Of a stretch of 64,000 nucleotides of DNA, positions 49,261 to 59,534 are shown one piece after another (positions within the stretch are counted from its first letter, which is position 1; each line of letters starts with the position of its first letter). The DNA comes from Capitulum mitella. Lineage: Eukaryota > Arthropoda > Thecostraca > Pollicipedomorpha > Pollicipedidae. A program made the translations under genes and the position numbers. Under the pieces are notes generated by a model. That model did no database searches. It worked only from the letters and a program-made list of their open reading frames with translations, and was not told where the DNA came from. The DNA lies in contig CP099839.1 in assembly GCA_030062745.1 (NCBI GenBank), positions 29,511,451 through 29,575,450 of the forward strand, given 5' to 3'.

Positions 49261-49951
49261 GCCCTCGGAATCAGTTGGTCCTCATGTGGTTAAAATTACT
49301 GACGGTTTGTAAAGGGGCCCCGCTAAAGTGCAAAGGAGGCCCATGCTCGCCTGTAAAGATATTCCTGCCGACCTGGCGGGTGTCTGTTACAGGTTGGCAG
49401 GGACATCTTTACAGGGGAGCAGGGGCCTCTGAATGATCGTTTAGGGGCCCCTGTTGGCCAGGGGGATCACTGCCTATCTGAGAGGGCACCCTATCCGCCT
49501 GTAAAGAGTCCCTGTCGACCTCTGGAGGCAGGGAAAGGGGCCCTCTTCATAATATTCAGACCGAAAGGAGGTCCCTTCAGAGGCTGACAGGGGTCTTTTA
49601 TGGGCCGACAGGTGGCCCTCCCCAAACAAGAAGTGAATGCCCCTACAAGCTAGCATGGGGCCCCTAAACGCTCATTCAGACCACGCGCCTCTCTTCATAA
49701 CACACAAAGCCTTGTTGTATATTCGGAGTACGTTTTCTTTAGGTTCGTAAGCCTTCTTTAATGCTTCAAATATTCCTATTCTGCTTTAATTGTCTGTTTC
49801 GGACAGTGTAAGACGCCCTGCGGACACCTCATGCTGTCCAAAGAACGGGCCTTCGGCCCCAGGGGGCCCGTTCGGCCGCAAGGGGGCCCGCTTGGCCTCC
49901 ACGGGGGACATGGCCCCTTTGGCCCCTCTTGGCTACGTCACTGTCGACAAC

Positions 49952-50994
49952 CAAGGTGCGTTCCCGGTAATCTCAAGAGGGCAAAACGTACTTCGAAGCG
50001 TAGTTCCCGACTTGTTTAAAATGCAGATGTGCAGTGTACAGGACATTTTCTGCGAGCAAACCTCGAGACGAAATTAAAGGCGGATTTTGAATGAAACTCG
50101 TAAGATAGTAAGAAGCAAATGCATCCACGACCTCATAAGATGGCTAAGCGTTGCATGAAAAGTGTTCGTGAAAACTGGTGGGAATGATGCTGGCATCCCG
50201 AATAATTATGGTAAGCTATGCTACGGCTGATATTAAAGATCAAGTACCTAGAGACTAAAATCAACCAGAGCTGAATCCCCAGGCAGGCACCCACGGGAAA
50301 CTTTCTCCGTCGCAGTGCAAAGTAAATGGGCTGGTTGGCTGACCATATCTGATGTTTGTTCACATCCATGAATCTTGATGTCTTTGACAAGATCACAAAC
50401 GATGGATAGTGTTCTAGCTGTGTGGGCCCCGGGGCTCCAATCTGAGATATTCGTAGTACTTAAATGACATGGTAGTCACATTTAGTGAGTTTATTGCGCT
50501 TCTAAACATCAAGGAAAAATTTATTTTCCGCTCCAAAGGGGCATCTACGAAAAAGCTGAACATTTGTGCTGAGTAGTCAGGTATACAATTAGCCAGCTGT
50601 TCAACCTTGTCTGACGGAGGCGCACTTTCTTCTATGCGAATTTAATGAAATAACTGACCTTAAGTCGGAAACGATCGGTATCACTGTTCCCTTGGATGCA
50701 CACAGTAATATATGAAAGGCCTTGTTATTGACCACTGAGTTATTCAAAGAGCCTTTGATTAACTGAAGACTGACTTGAGCTATTACAACAGATGCCATAA
50801 CTACCAAGGGTCCCAACGACTGATACCATGCTAGAACTGAATGTTCCCTGAGGCTTTCAAAAGCCCCTGAGTTTTCAACAAGGCCATAAGTTTCTGAAAA
50901 CGCCCGTGGGACATCAGGAGCCATCTCCGGCCATATTCCCGAGCACTTAGACTCAGGGGATTGCTCTTCTGTCAAAATACCAGACTAAGGCTGT
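49952..50994. other. no gene recognised
   Basis: Ordinary moderate-GC sequence between the target duplication of the 47.5-49.9 kb element and the 65-bp repeats. The 124-codon minus frame at 50.6-51.0 kb has no recognisable motif. Confidence 0.5.
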
Positions 50995-51180
50995 GAGCCT
51001 AACGGAGGGCGACAGACCCTCTGACCGTGTCCTGCTGTTGCGGCTGAGGGCCCTGCTGTGGACCTCACGGAGGGCGACAGACCCTTTGACTGTGTCCTAC
51101 TGCTGCGGCTGAGGGCCCTGCTGTGGGCCTCACGGAGGGCGACAGACCCTTTGACAGTGTCCCGCCGCTATGGCTGCCGT
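50995..51180. repeat. 65-bp tandem triplication at the GC boundary
   Basis: The block ACGGAGGGCGACAGACCCT starts at 51,002, 51,067 and 51,132, a 65-bp period. Two complete units and one partial unit are highly similar. It sits where the sequence changes from moderate to very high GC. Confidence 0.9.
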
Positions 51181-51776
51181 CTTGGCGACCGTTTACCTCG
51201 TTTTAAAGGTCTCGTTAGGCGGTCGACAATCGGCCGGCTCGCGGTACCATTACCAGCCAGGGGTGTCTGGCCGGCGGCGGCTGGTCACGGCTGGTCCGGA
51301 GATAGCCGGAGCGGGCTGTCCTGGTCAGCCTGCCGCTGGCCGGAGCGGGCTCTCCCGCCGCGCCGGAGTCGGCGGGAGAGCGGCGCGGCCGACCGGCGGC
51401 GCGCCACCGCCGGCCGCTCGTGACGCGTGACGTGGCGCCGCGCCGGCCGACCTGGGCGGCTCCTTCGCCGGCCACCTCCTGTACGCTATCGGAATTAATT
51501 ACAGCGCCGGAATTATGATAGAAAGCGGGCGCACGAAGGCTCGCGTGCCGGTCGGCCGGCTCGCATGTGTCACCCGGCCCGGTAATTGACTCCGGGGAAC
51601 AGTGGCCCGCCCATCAGGCGGGCGCCGCGCCGCGGCCCGCCGCTCCGGACCGCTCTGGGCGCCGGCGGGCGGCGGAGCTCGCCTCGTCCCGTGACGACAG
51701 CCGCCCTCTCAGTCGCCGAGTCCTCAGCGGCAGAGCGCTCCGTTTCACCGACACGCTGCGCTGGTTTTCTCCCGTG

Positions 51777-51782
51777 TTTATT
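51777..51782 (-). promoter_or_regulatory. candidate distal poly(A) signal AATAAA
   Basis: The minus strand reads GACAATAAACACGG after a stretch (51,785-51,845) that looks UTR-like: AT-richer, with TATAATATGCAAGTG, inside an otherwise very GC-rich region. Together with similar UTR-like patches at 52.0-52.1, 52.34-52.55 and 53.05-53.2 kb, this suggests a long alternative 3' end for the TIA1/Rox8-like gene. This is inference only. Confidence 0.3.
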
Positions 51783-53952
51783 GTCATCTCGGTATCGTAG
51801 GTAGTCACTACAGTCTATGTACACTTGCATATTATACAAACCACTAGGTCGCTCGGTCGGAGGCGGCTCCGCCCGCGCCCGCCGGCCCCGCCCACTCTGG
51901 CCAATCAGCGCGGCGGCCGGGTCACGTGGTGCGCGGCCGGCGTCTGGCCGCGGGTCGCGTGGCCGGCACGGCCGCGGCCGCGCCGCCGGCGGGTCCTCGC
52001 CGCAGAGCACTGGTATCAAAACTGAACTGGTACAAAACAGCAACGGCAGCACTGTAAAGGAGCGGAATCACAGGCCTCGGTACAAAAATTTGGAAAAAGA
52101 ACAACGGTCGGCGACGCGGTGCGGCCCGACCGTGTAGAAAAGCGGCGAGTTATTTGCTTTGAACTTGGACGTTCGGCGGGGGCGGCGCGTGGCCGGCGGC
52201 TGGCCCAGCAGGGTCGGATCCAAAGGCCGAGACGAGCCGCGATCCGCGCGCCAGTGCCTCCGAATGCCGGGTTCGCGAATGGAAAGACGCAATTTTCCCG
52301 CACAGGTTGGACTGAGAGAAGCGAACGTCGCATATACCCCATTTGGTGTCAACAATGCACACTACATCACATACGAGTAATTGTCCTACTCTGCTAATCT
52401 CTTCAACAGTGCGTATCGTATTTAGCTCTGCGCTGATCTACCGATGCGGCATAATTTTACGTATTTGGCATCAGTCTGCGTCATTTTCTAACAAGTACCC
52501 AAACAGTCCGCAACAGGAAAGGAGGTCTGCAAAACATAAACTCAACGGCTGAACCTGACTACCCGCAGTGTGGCGGCCGCGCGGCTCTACAGGCGGTGGC
52601 CGGTCCTCGTCCCGGCTGCCGGCGTCTACCCTCAACAACACGCGCGCGCACGCCGGCCGCCTGTACACCTGCCCTCGGCCAGCTAACTACGGCCGACGAC
52701 CCGACCCGAGACGCGGGACACCTTACTAACGAAGCAGCACCATCGCAGCGAGCGCAGCGTTGCTCTTGGAGCCAGCGGTCCGCCGGCCGTCCACGGCGGC
52801 AGTCCGCGCCACACGCGCGCGCGCACACACACACACGCGCCCAGAGCGGCGCGCCGTCCGCGTCCCGGTCTGGCCGTCCCGGACCGCGTGCCCGCACCTG
52901 GCCGGCCGCACTGAGCAATCCGCGCTCCGCCACGTCCCGGCACACACAGCGGATAGGTACGCCACGTCAACACCAACGGCTAGCTTCTATCATGGTTCGT
53001 ACACAGAACACGACTCTCTTAGCGCTATGTGTGGGACACACGGTAACTTAACGGCTACTTAACCTAAGCTAGACCGCGCCGGGCGGCGGGCACTACACTA
53101 GGGTCTCTCCTTACGCCTAGACACGTCACCACCTCAGTTGGTTTGTTTTTGTACACACATCGACATGCAGCCCGCGCGACGCCCTCCACCCACCACACAG
53201 ACTTAGCAAAATAGATCCCACTCATTGTGGCGGCGTGTGGCGGTCGGTGGCGCGCCCGGCGGCCGGGCGGGGCGGCGCCGGCCGGCGGCGGCGGCCCGGA
53301 TGGCGCGCCGCCCCGGCCGTGTCCAGGCATTGACCGTGAGCAGAGTCCGGCCGGACAGCTGGCGATACGCGGCCGACGCCCGCATATCACATCGCACACG
53401 CGCTCCCCCGTTTGGCGTGCCGTGACGTGTTACAGCACCTGTCGGCGGACAGAAGACTGCGTCAGCATATCGGTGGAGGGGAGGGGTGCGGGGGGGGGGC
53501 AGGTGGCGGAAGCCGGCGCGCGGATCACCGGCAACGAGTGGACGGTGCTCACGGCAGACCGTCAGACACCGGACAGACATCCCGTCAGGTCCACGCGGAT
53601 CCTCGGATGTTCCACCTCGGATACCTCGGATACCCCACCGGCGGCCGACCAGTGCTCGCTGATTCAGAAACATTGGGCGCATCGCCGCTGACGTACATAT
53701 GCTACTGCTGTTCCAGAAATACCAAACACACACCGCTGATGGTCAGAGGCCCAACACGGGCCGCTGACACACGGCTATCACAATGTCCCCCAGAACGTCT
53801 ATTTTCCCGCCAACCCATTATCAATCCCCCGCTGACCCATAAGCTTCAGACATGCCCCCACTCATCAGTCGTGTCTTGCTACGCCTTAGGCGTTCAACGT
53901 CCCCCCGCGGGCCCATAGATATTGCCCTCGTTGCTACCAACCAGTAAACATT

Positions 53953-54640
53953 AGACCTGTCCCCGCTGACTGTATGACCTGTCCCCAGTGCCAGTAATGC
54001 ATACTGACAGTCTGACCTATCCCCGCTGTCTGGCCTGCCCCTGCTGTCTGACCTGCCCGCGCTGACAGTCTGACCTGTTCCCGCTGTCTGACCTGCCCCC
54101 GCTGACAATCTGAGCTATCCCCGATGTCTGACCTGCCCCCGCTGACAGTCCGAGCTATCCCCGCTGTCTGGCCTGTCCCTGCTGACAGTCCGGCCTATCC
54201 CCGCTGTCTGGCCTACCACTGCTGTATGACCTGCCCACGCTGACAGTCTGACCTGTTCTTGCTGTCTGACCTGCCCCCGCTGACAGTCTGAGCTATCCGC
54301 ACTGTCTGACCTGTCCCTGCTGACAGCTGACCTGTCCCAGCTCTCTAGCCTGTCCCTGCTGGCAGTCTGGACTATCCCCGTTGTCTGACCTGTCCCTCCT
54401 GACAGTCTGACCTATCCCCGCCGTACGACCTGTCCCCGCTGTCTGACCTGTCCCTGCTGGCCGTGTGACCTGTCCCCGTTGTATGACCTGCTCCTGCTGA
54501 CAGTCTGACCTGTCCCCTGACAGTCTGACCTCTCCCCGCTGACAGTCTGACCTATCCCCGCTGTATGACCTGCCCCCACTGACAGTCTGACTTGTCCCCG
54601 CTGCCTGACCTGCCCCCGATGGCCGTCTGACCTGACCCGG
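53953..54640. repeat. degenerate short tandem array (CTGACCTG-CCCCGCTG units)
   Basis: About 690 bp made of units of roughly 18-22 bp such as CTGACCTGTCCCCGCTGT, alternating with CTGACAGT variants, which gives a looser higher-order period near 40 bp. Units are diverged and their length varies. It lies downstream of the TIA1/Rox8-like coding region and would be transcribed if the distal poly(A) site is used. Confidence 0.9.
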
Positions 54641-54961
54641 CAAAGCTCGGGCCAGACGCGGCCAATGGCGGCCGGCCGCCGGTCATCCGGGCCAGCCGTC
54701 ACGGCGCGCGGCCGGTCCGGCGCCGGCGGCCACATTACGGCGCCGCCCGCCCGCCTAATTACTCCCCGGCCGGCCGGCCGCGTCGGCAACGACGCCGGCC
54801 GATTATTTTATTCGGGGCCGGCCGTCGGCGGGCGCGGCCGGCCGGCCGGCGTGCGTGCGGCCCGCCGCGCCGCAAGACGAACAGCCCCCTCTCGGCGCCG
54901 GATGATCACCACGAGGGTTATTACTGTTTTATGTGCTCGCGGCGGGTCGGCTACGCGTCGT

Positions 54962-54967
54962 TTTATT
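54962..54967 (-). promoter_or_regulatory. candidate poly(A) signal AATAAA
   Basis: Reverse complement reads GTAATAAAACG. It lies about 260 bp downstream of the candidate TAA stop at 55,224, a reasonable distance for a short 3'UTR. A second AATAAA lies at 54,807-54,812. Hexamers alone are weak evidence. Confidence 0.35.
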
Positions 54968-55223
54968 ACACCTGATAATGGAAGGTACACGCTCGTTCAG
55001 GCCCGGCGCGGTTCAAGATGGCGGCGAGGGCCCGCCGCGCGGTTAACAGCTGCTTCGCAGAAGCGGCTCGGACGCGAGAACCATCACTCTTGCCGGCCTC
55101 TCCTGGGCCGCGGCTGAGAGCGATCCGGGCGGCCGTTCGGCGGCGGATCGCCCGGCACCGCGCTCAGTTGAGCCCGGCAGAAAACCCGGCAGAAAGCCCG
55201 GCAGCGGCGTTCGCCACAGCCGT

Positions 55224-55289
55224 TTACTTCTCTCTGCCGCAAAGGTTCCAGCGAAGCTGAGCGGCTTGCAGTGATGTGCGTGCCTGCTG
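55224..55289 (-). CDS. possible terminal exon of the TIA1/Rox8-like gene
   Basis: The previous exon ends in phase 0. After 73 bp containing a long C-tract and the acceptor-like ACTACGGCAG, a frame of 21 residues (QQARTSLQAAQLRWNLCGRE, then K) ends in TAA at 55,224-55,226. The phase and the pyrimidine tract fit a short last intron and exon. I see no family match for these residues, and TIA1 C-termini are poorly conserved, so other terminal exons further downstream remain possible. Confidence 0.4.
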   Translation of the reverse strand, partial: QQARTSLQAAQLRWNLCGREK

Positions 55290-55362
55290 CTGCCGTAGTC
55301 GTGCCGGCGGCGCCAGGGCGACGCCGGAAGGGGGGGGGGGGTCGGCAGACGGGCGACCGTAC

Positions 55363-55477
55363 CTGGAACTGCTGGACCGGGTATGCCGCTCCCATGACCC
55401 CGGCTGGCTGCTGGACAATCTGCTGGCCGGCCATGTGCGGCTGGCCCGGCATGGCGTACGGCACCTGCATGCCCATC
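55363..55477 (-). CDS. TIA1/Rox8-like protein, exon with Gln/Met/Gly-rich tail
   Basis: The exon opens with the single base that completes the Gly codon left by the previous exon and then encodes MGMQVPYAMPGQPHMAGQQ, followed by a stretch ending YPVQQFQ, 38 residues in all. The composition (Gln, Met, Gly, Pro, aromatic) fits the low-complexity C-terminus of TIA1/Rox8 proteins. The acceptor is GTCGACAG|G and the donor CAG|GTACGG, and the exon ends on a complete codon. It lies 3.76 kb downstream of the RRM3 exon in transcription order. If the donor is not used, the frame stays open for more than 90 further residues of Arg/Pro-rich sequence with no family resemblance, so I favour splicing here. 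Confidence 0.85.
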
Positions 55478-58400
55478 CTGTCGACATCCCGCAGTCAGGT
55501 CACACGAACGGTCCGGGCAGACGGGCCCGCTCCCGGCTGGTTGCAACACCCCACAGGTCTTTCACACGTATTCGTCGTACGCGTATGGGTTGAGGGTAGT
55601 TGTGGGGTGGAAAAGGGCAACCATGTCTTAGGTGATGCAAAGAACATATAACCGAGGTGAGCCACAGAATCAGTATGCCGGATCTAAGAGATGTCTGACC
55701 CTTGTAGACCTGCGGGATGACCATGGTATGGGAGGATAGACTGTGCCGGCGGGCCGGCAAGCGCGGCGGAACACGCTAATTCCCAGTTGAATTGCGGGAC
55801 CCAGTACCTGGCACCCCATGTCAGTTCTGACGCACAAACATAAAACTCTCTCTCTCTCTCTCTCTCTCTAGCGCAAGCATTCTTTTGCACAATGCCCAAA
55901 CCGGCCAAAAGCAATATTGGGTTAAACTGGGTTGCTTTGCAGACAAATTCAGAAAAAGGCATTTATTTACGACATTTTAGAATTGGTTGGTTGGTTGGTT
56001 ATTGGGGCTTAGGGGCGCACCGACTGCAGGGTCATTCGGCGCCCATTTTTAACATTAAAATAAGGTAATATATGTTTAAAAATACGTCGGCCCGTAAATT
56101 GTCACGCGGGTTATGAAAGCACAGATTAGGTCAGTGCCAACTCTTTTACAGTCCTGTTTCCATGTCTGGCCTGACAGGGAAGCGCAGAATAGCACAAGCC
56201 GTCGATTTCTCTACTTGCCGTAAAAGCAAGTTGCGTTAGTTCGGTTAGACTCCAGGCATTCCCGAAATAATTCAGACATTGGTGAGTACTTTCCGACTCC
56301 GACAGCAAACGCCGCGCTGTACCCATTAAAATAATACCTGCGCCTGTCGGACTGGCACGTGCCCACGTTACGACATTAAAACTTGTGCCGTCTGTGCTAA
56401 CGACGGTCCCTTCGGGCCGGCAATAATTGGCGCGGTCTGGCTGGCCCCAACCGGGCCGCGGCCGGAATCGGCGTCTGTCTCCGCGCTCCGCCACGTCGTC
56501 CGGCGGCCGGCCGGTCGGCATAATCGGCGCCTCAGGGCCGGCCGCCACACCGGCGGCCGCCATTCTCCGCCGCCAGAGACAGTCATGGTTTAAACATGAG
56601 AGTCGCCGCTCGCCGCGTGCAGAATAACAACAAGCGTGACTCGGTATGAATATTTAAATGACGGATGCCGCGGCGGCGGAGTTTCTTGCGACGCGCCGGC
56701 GGGCCGAGTTCGGGCGGAGCGGGCCGGTCTCGGGCGGCCGGAGCAGGCCGCGTCCGACCCCAGCCCCGGCCCATGCCCGGTCTGGAACCCGCGCACCAGC
56801 GCCGAGCCGCGCACCAGTTCATCAAAATCGTCGGGGAAAATCTCTGCTGCCTCATTGCCCAGAAAGGCCAGTGTGGTAACGGTGACCAGGATCGTACGCA
56901 AAATAGGATTACGTCCTTTGAACAATTGTAAAAACGGACATTAACACACCCAACAGCAAAAATAGTTTTGACGGCCAAAAGGATGCCTATGGAGACAGGG
57001 ATCAGCCGGCAGTCAATGCACGTAACCATGGGCCCCATGGCCCAATTTAGTCTACTTGCATTCCATTTGTCACACATCAGCTGTGCTCTACGCCTGGTTC
57101 TAGCTAGAACTGGTGTCGGAGATGAATGCCTATACGCTCTGGTGCACTCTGTGTCAGCAAGAACAACGATACACCCAATAGAAGCCGCGCTCCCTTGACA
57201 GAATGACAGCCATGGAGAAACAAGATGGCGTCGGCGCCGCGAACGGCAAAAAAACTATAAGGCAACGCGTTCAGGCCCACGTCCATCCCCTTTCCGCCGA
57301 GCGCAACCATGGCGCGCAGATAAGGCGACAAATGGCTCGTGACAGCGACACGCCCGACATTTGGCCGCTCGCCGTGGCGATAGGACGGTGGGCGCGGATT
57401 CGTACTTCGGGAAACGACGGTGATGAATCTCAGCACTCTGGTAACTAGCCCACCCAACAACATCCGTTCAACGTCAAAAATGTGCTGCAATGGGCCCCAA
57501 GAGCAGCTGCACAGTGAGACCAAGGGCACTGTTTGGCGGGCGAGTTATCAGAAGAGGAGGGAAACACCGACAGATGCTTTGGGATGGGTCGCACTGTGCG
57601 TTACACGGGAGGGCACACGGTTTCTCGCACGCAGTGACGGCATTGCGACTGGCCGGCGGGAACAAACACACAGCCCAGGGCCGCGTCTCCCTCGACGGCG
57701 AGGCTCACCAAAATCACGTCTGACCCGGATCGACGCGGGACCGAGAATACCGCAACCGCTGCCCCGGCACTCCCCTGCGAACGCCGGGTCCGCCTCGGCG
57801 GGCATATTTGAGGATTTGATCAGAGTTTTTATTTGCCGGCGGAGAGGACGGGTTGATTTCCCGGCGGGGAGGACTGCTCCTTCTCGCAATAAATGCGGAA
57901 CAGTCAATTCGGCAGGAAAGCAGCGCGGGCGCCGGCCTGAATGTCTACAAACGTGGCGCTCCAGCGGCGGCCAATTGGTCCAGCTTAGTTAAAAACAAAC
58001 TTCCGCCGACAGAACGCCGCCTAGATTGTAAAACTCCACCTGAAGCGAGTGAAGTTCCGCTTGTGCCGCACATAGAGCAGTTTCAATCATTCGCCGGAGT
58101 GTGCAATCAAAAGTTTTTAGCCCGAGCGATGAATTTGTCCGAAGTGCGCTGCTCCAGCCGCCCTCTCACGAAGACGCCCGTCCGTCCCACACATTCCAGT
58201 ACCACTCGGTCGGCTGCCGGGTCACAACGAGCACATCAAACGGCTGACGGCCGCGAACTCGGGCGGGCCGCCGGCATGCACGCCTCCGACAGACCAGACC
58301 ACGGGCAGACGGCAGTGGAGCGGACGTGCCGTGCAGAGCATGCAGTGGCCGTGCACGTGTCGGCCCGGCCAGACTTACCTGCGTTCCGCAGTCGGGCCGC

Positions 58401-59240
58401 GGCGGCGGCCGCAGCCGCAGCGGCGGCCGGCTCAGGGCGCCCCCTGCGCCGTCTCACACGCACCACCAAACGAGCCCTCCTTCAGTCTTTATTGATCATC
58501 CATTTCAGGACACTGTGTACAGAAGCCGCACGCGGCCGGAACGCTCGGCCGGCGCCGCGCGAGCCCACAACGCCGGTCGCGGCGGCCGACTCCGCCCGCA
58601 CCACATCCCCGCCAGTTCCGGCCGCAGATGGCTCCAGCGTCCAGCCAGCGCCGGCCACGGCCGGCTCCAGCACCCCGCCAGCACCGGCCAGAGCCGGCTC
58701 CAGCTCCCCACCAATACCGAGCATCATTCCGTCAGCAACGCCAGCCATCGGCGCCACCATCCCACGGCGGCGAGTCAGTCCGTTCCAGACGGCGCGGCCA
58801 CCTATAACGCGCGTGCGACCGGCCGGCGGCGGCCACATCGGCGCCGCAGCACCGCGCCGGGACGGTCGGCCAGCACCAGCGGCCGGCCGCGGCCCCGGCC
58901 CACCCACCAGTCGGCCCCGGCCGACTCTGTCAGTGTCTGATTGTCTGCGACTGAACTCGCGCGATTATGACGTCGGGCCGCCCTGCGCTCCTCCGTAGTC
59001 CTGCATCATGCCACTAAAACGGAACCAAACGAACCAAGTAAACAAAAGCCATCAATTACGCGGCAACCCTGGCGCCGGCGAAAAACAGAGTCGAACCTCC
59101 AGCCTCTCGAAACGGAACTGGCAATTACCCAGACAGGGATGCAGCAGACATTCCTCCGATGCAGTAAAACACAAGCGGCAGGGAGCATGACGAAAGTGCC
59201 GAGTGGCAAAGAAGCGGTCCGGCGCGCGGCGCCCACTCAC
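55478..59240 (-). other. intron between RRM3 exon and tail exon
   Basis: GT-AG intron of 3,763 bp, phase 2. It contains a (CT)n tract at 55,846-55,869, a (GGTT)n patch near 55,983-56,000, several CpG-rich stretches and a small Pro/Ala-coding-like minisatellite near 58,600-58,720. Long open frames on both strands (57.4-59.0 kb) are explained by GC-rich, stop-poor sequence. I see no further exon here, although a small alternative exon cannot be excluded. Confidence 0.75.
55846..55869. repeat. (CT)n microsatellite
   Basis: Twelve CT units within the large intron of the TIA1/Rox8-like gene. Confidence 0.95.
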
Positions 59241-59534
59241 CCCTGCTGGTAGCCGTACTGGTAGCCGTACTGGATGCCGTAGCCCTGCATGCCCTGCATC
59301 TGGGCGGCGGCCGGGTAGCCCTGCGGGTACCAGTAGCTCATCTGGCCGTAGCTGTTGTACGGGTACTGGGCGCCGGCGGCCGGCAGCGAGGCGAAGCCGG
59401 CCGGCCCGCCGGCGGCCGGCGCGTGGTTCGGGTCGCCAGACTCCTTGCCCCAGGAACACTTGACCAGCTGGCCGTTGATCTCCGTGTTGTGCACGGACAC
59501 GATGGCGTTGGTGGCCGACTCCTTCGTGGAGAAC
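59241..59534 (-). CDS. TIA1/Rox8-like protein, exon with second half of RRM3 and Gly/Tyr/Gln-rich linker
   Basis: The reading frame continues directly from the previous exon: the split Arg codon is completed and the protein reads FSTKESATNAIVSVHNTEI, then GQLVKCSWGKES. This is the end of RNP1, the second helix and the last strand of RRM3 with the family's conserved C-x-WGKE motif. About 60 residues follow that are rich in Ala, Gly, Pro, Tyr and Gln (for example YGIQYGYQYGYQQG), the start of the prion-like tail that TIA1 proteins use for stress-granule assembly. The acceptor is CCTGCAG|GTTCTCC and the donor GG|GTGAGT. The exon is 294 bp and ends after two bases of a Gly codon. Codons are strongly GC-ending, like the surrounding DNA. 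I infer Gln/Tyr-driven condensation from the family, not from this sequence. Confidence 0.93.

Larger units (their letters stand above)
47482..49943. mobile_element. hAT-like non-autonomous element interrupted by another element
   Basis: Starts CAGCGGCGTAGTCAGGATTC and ends CCTCTTGGCTACGTCACTG. Flanks are CCGACAAC (47,474-47,481) and TCGACAAC (49,944-49,951), 7 of 8. Without the 1.7-kb element at 47,563-49,260 and its duplication, it would be about 756 bp. Its own body after 49,268 is again GGGGCCC-rich with loose short repeats. Confidence 0.87.
51170..55223. other. GC-rich region downstream of the TIA1/Rox8-like gene, possible long 3'UTR
   Basis: No convincing coding sequence. It contains dense CpG stretches, a (CA/CG)n patch near 52,810-52,840, the 'CTGACCTG' tandem array at 53.95-54.64 kb and AT-richer, UTR-like patches. 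Apparent ORFs of 100-176 codons on both strands are Arg/Pro/Ala/Gly-rich and typical of GC-rich non-coding DNA. Confidence 0.5.

Noticed and set aside
55011-55025. AAGATGGCGGC, a match to the YY1 consensus, as a promoter mark
   Set aside because: It lies on the plus strand within the presumed 3' region of the minus-strand gene, and such matches are expected by chance in GC-rich DNA. No initiator context or second element supports it.
57853-58998. 381-codon open frame on the plus strand, Ala/Pro/Arg-rich
   Set aside because: It lies antisense in the large intron of the TIA1/Rox8-like gene. Overlapping frames on both strands are also open, composition follows GC pressure, and part is a small minisatellite. 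No domain is recognisable.
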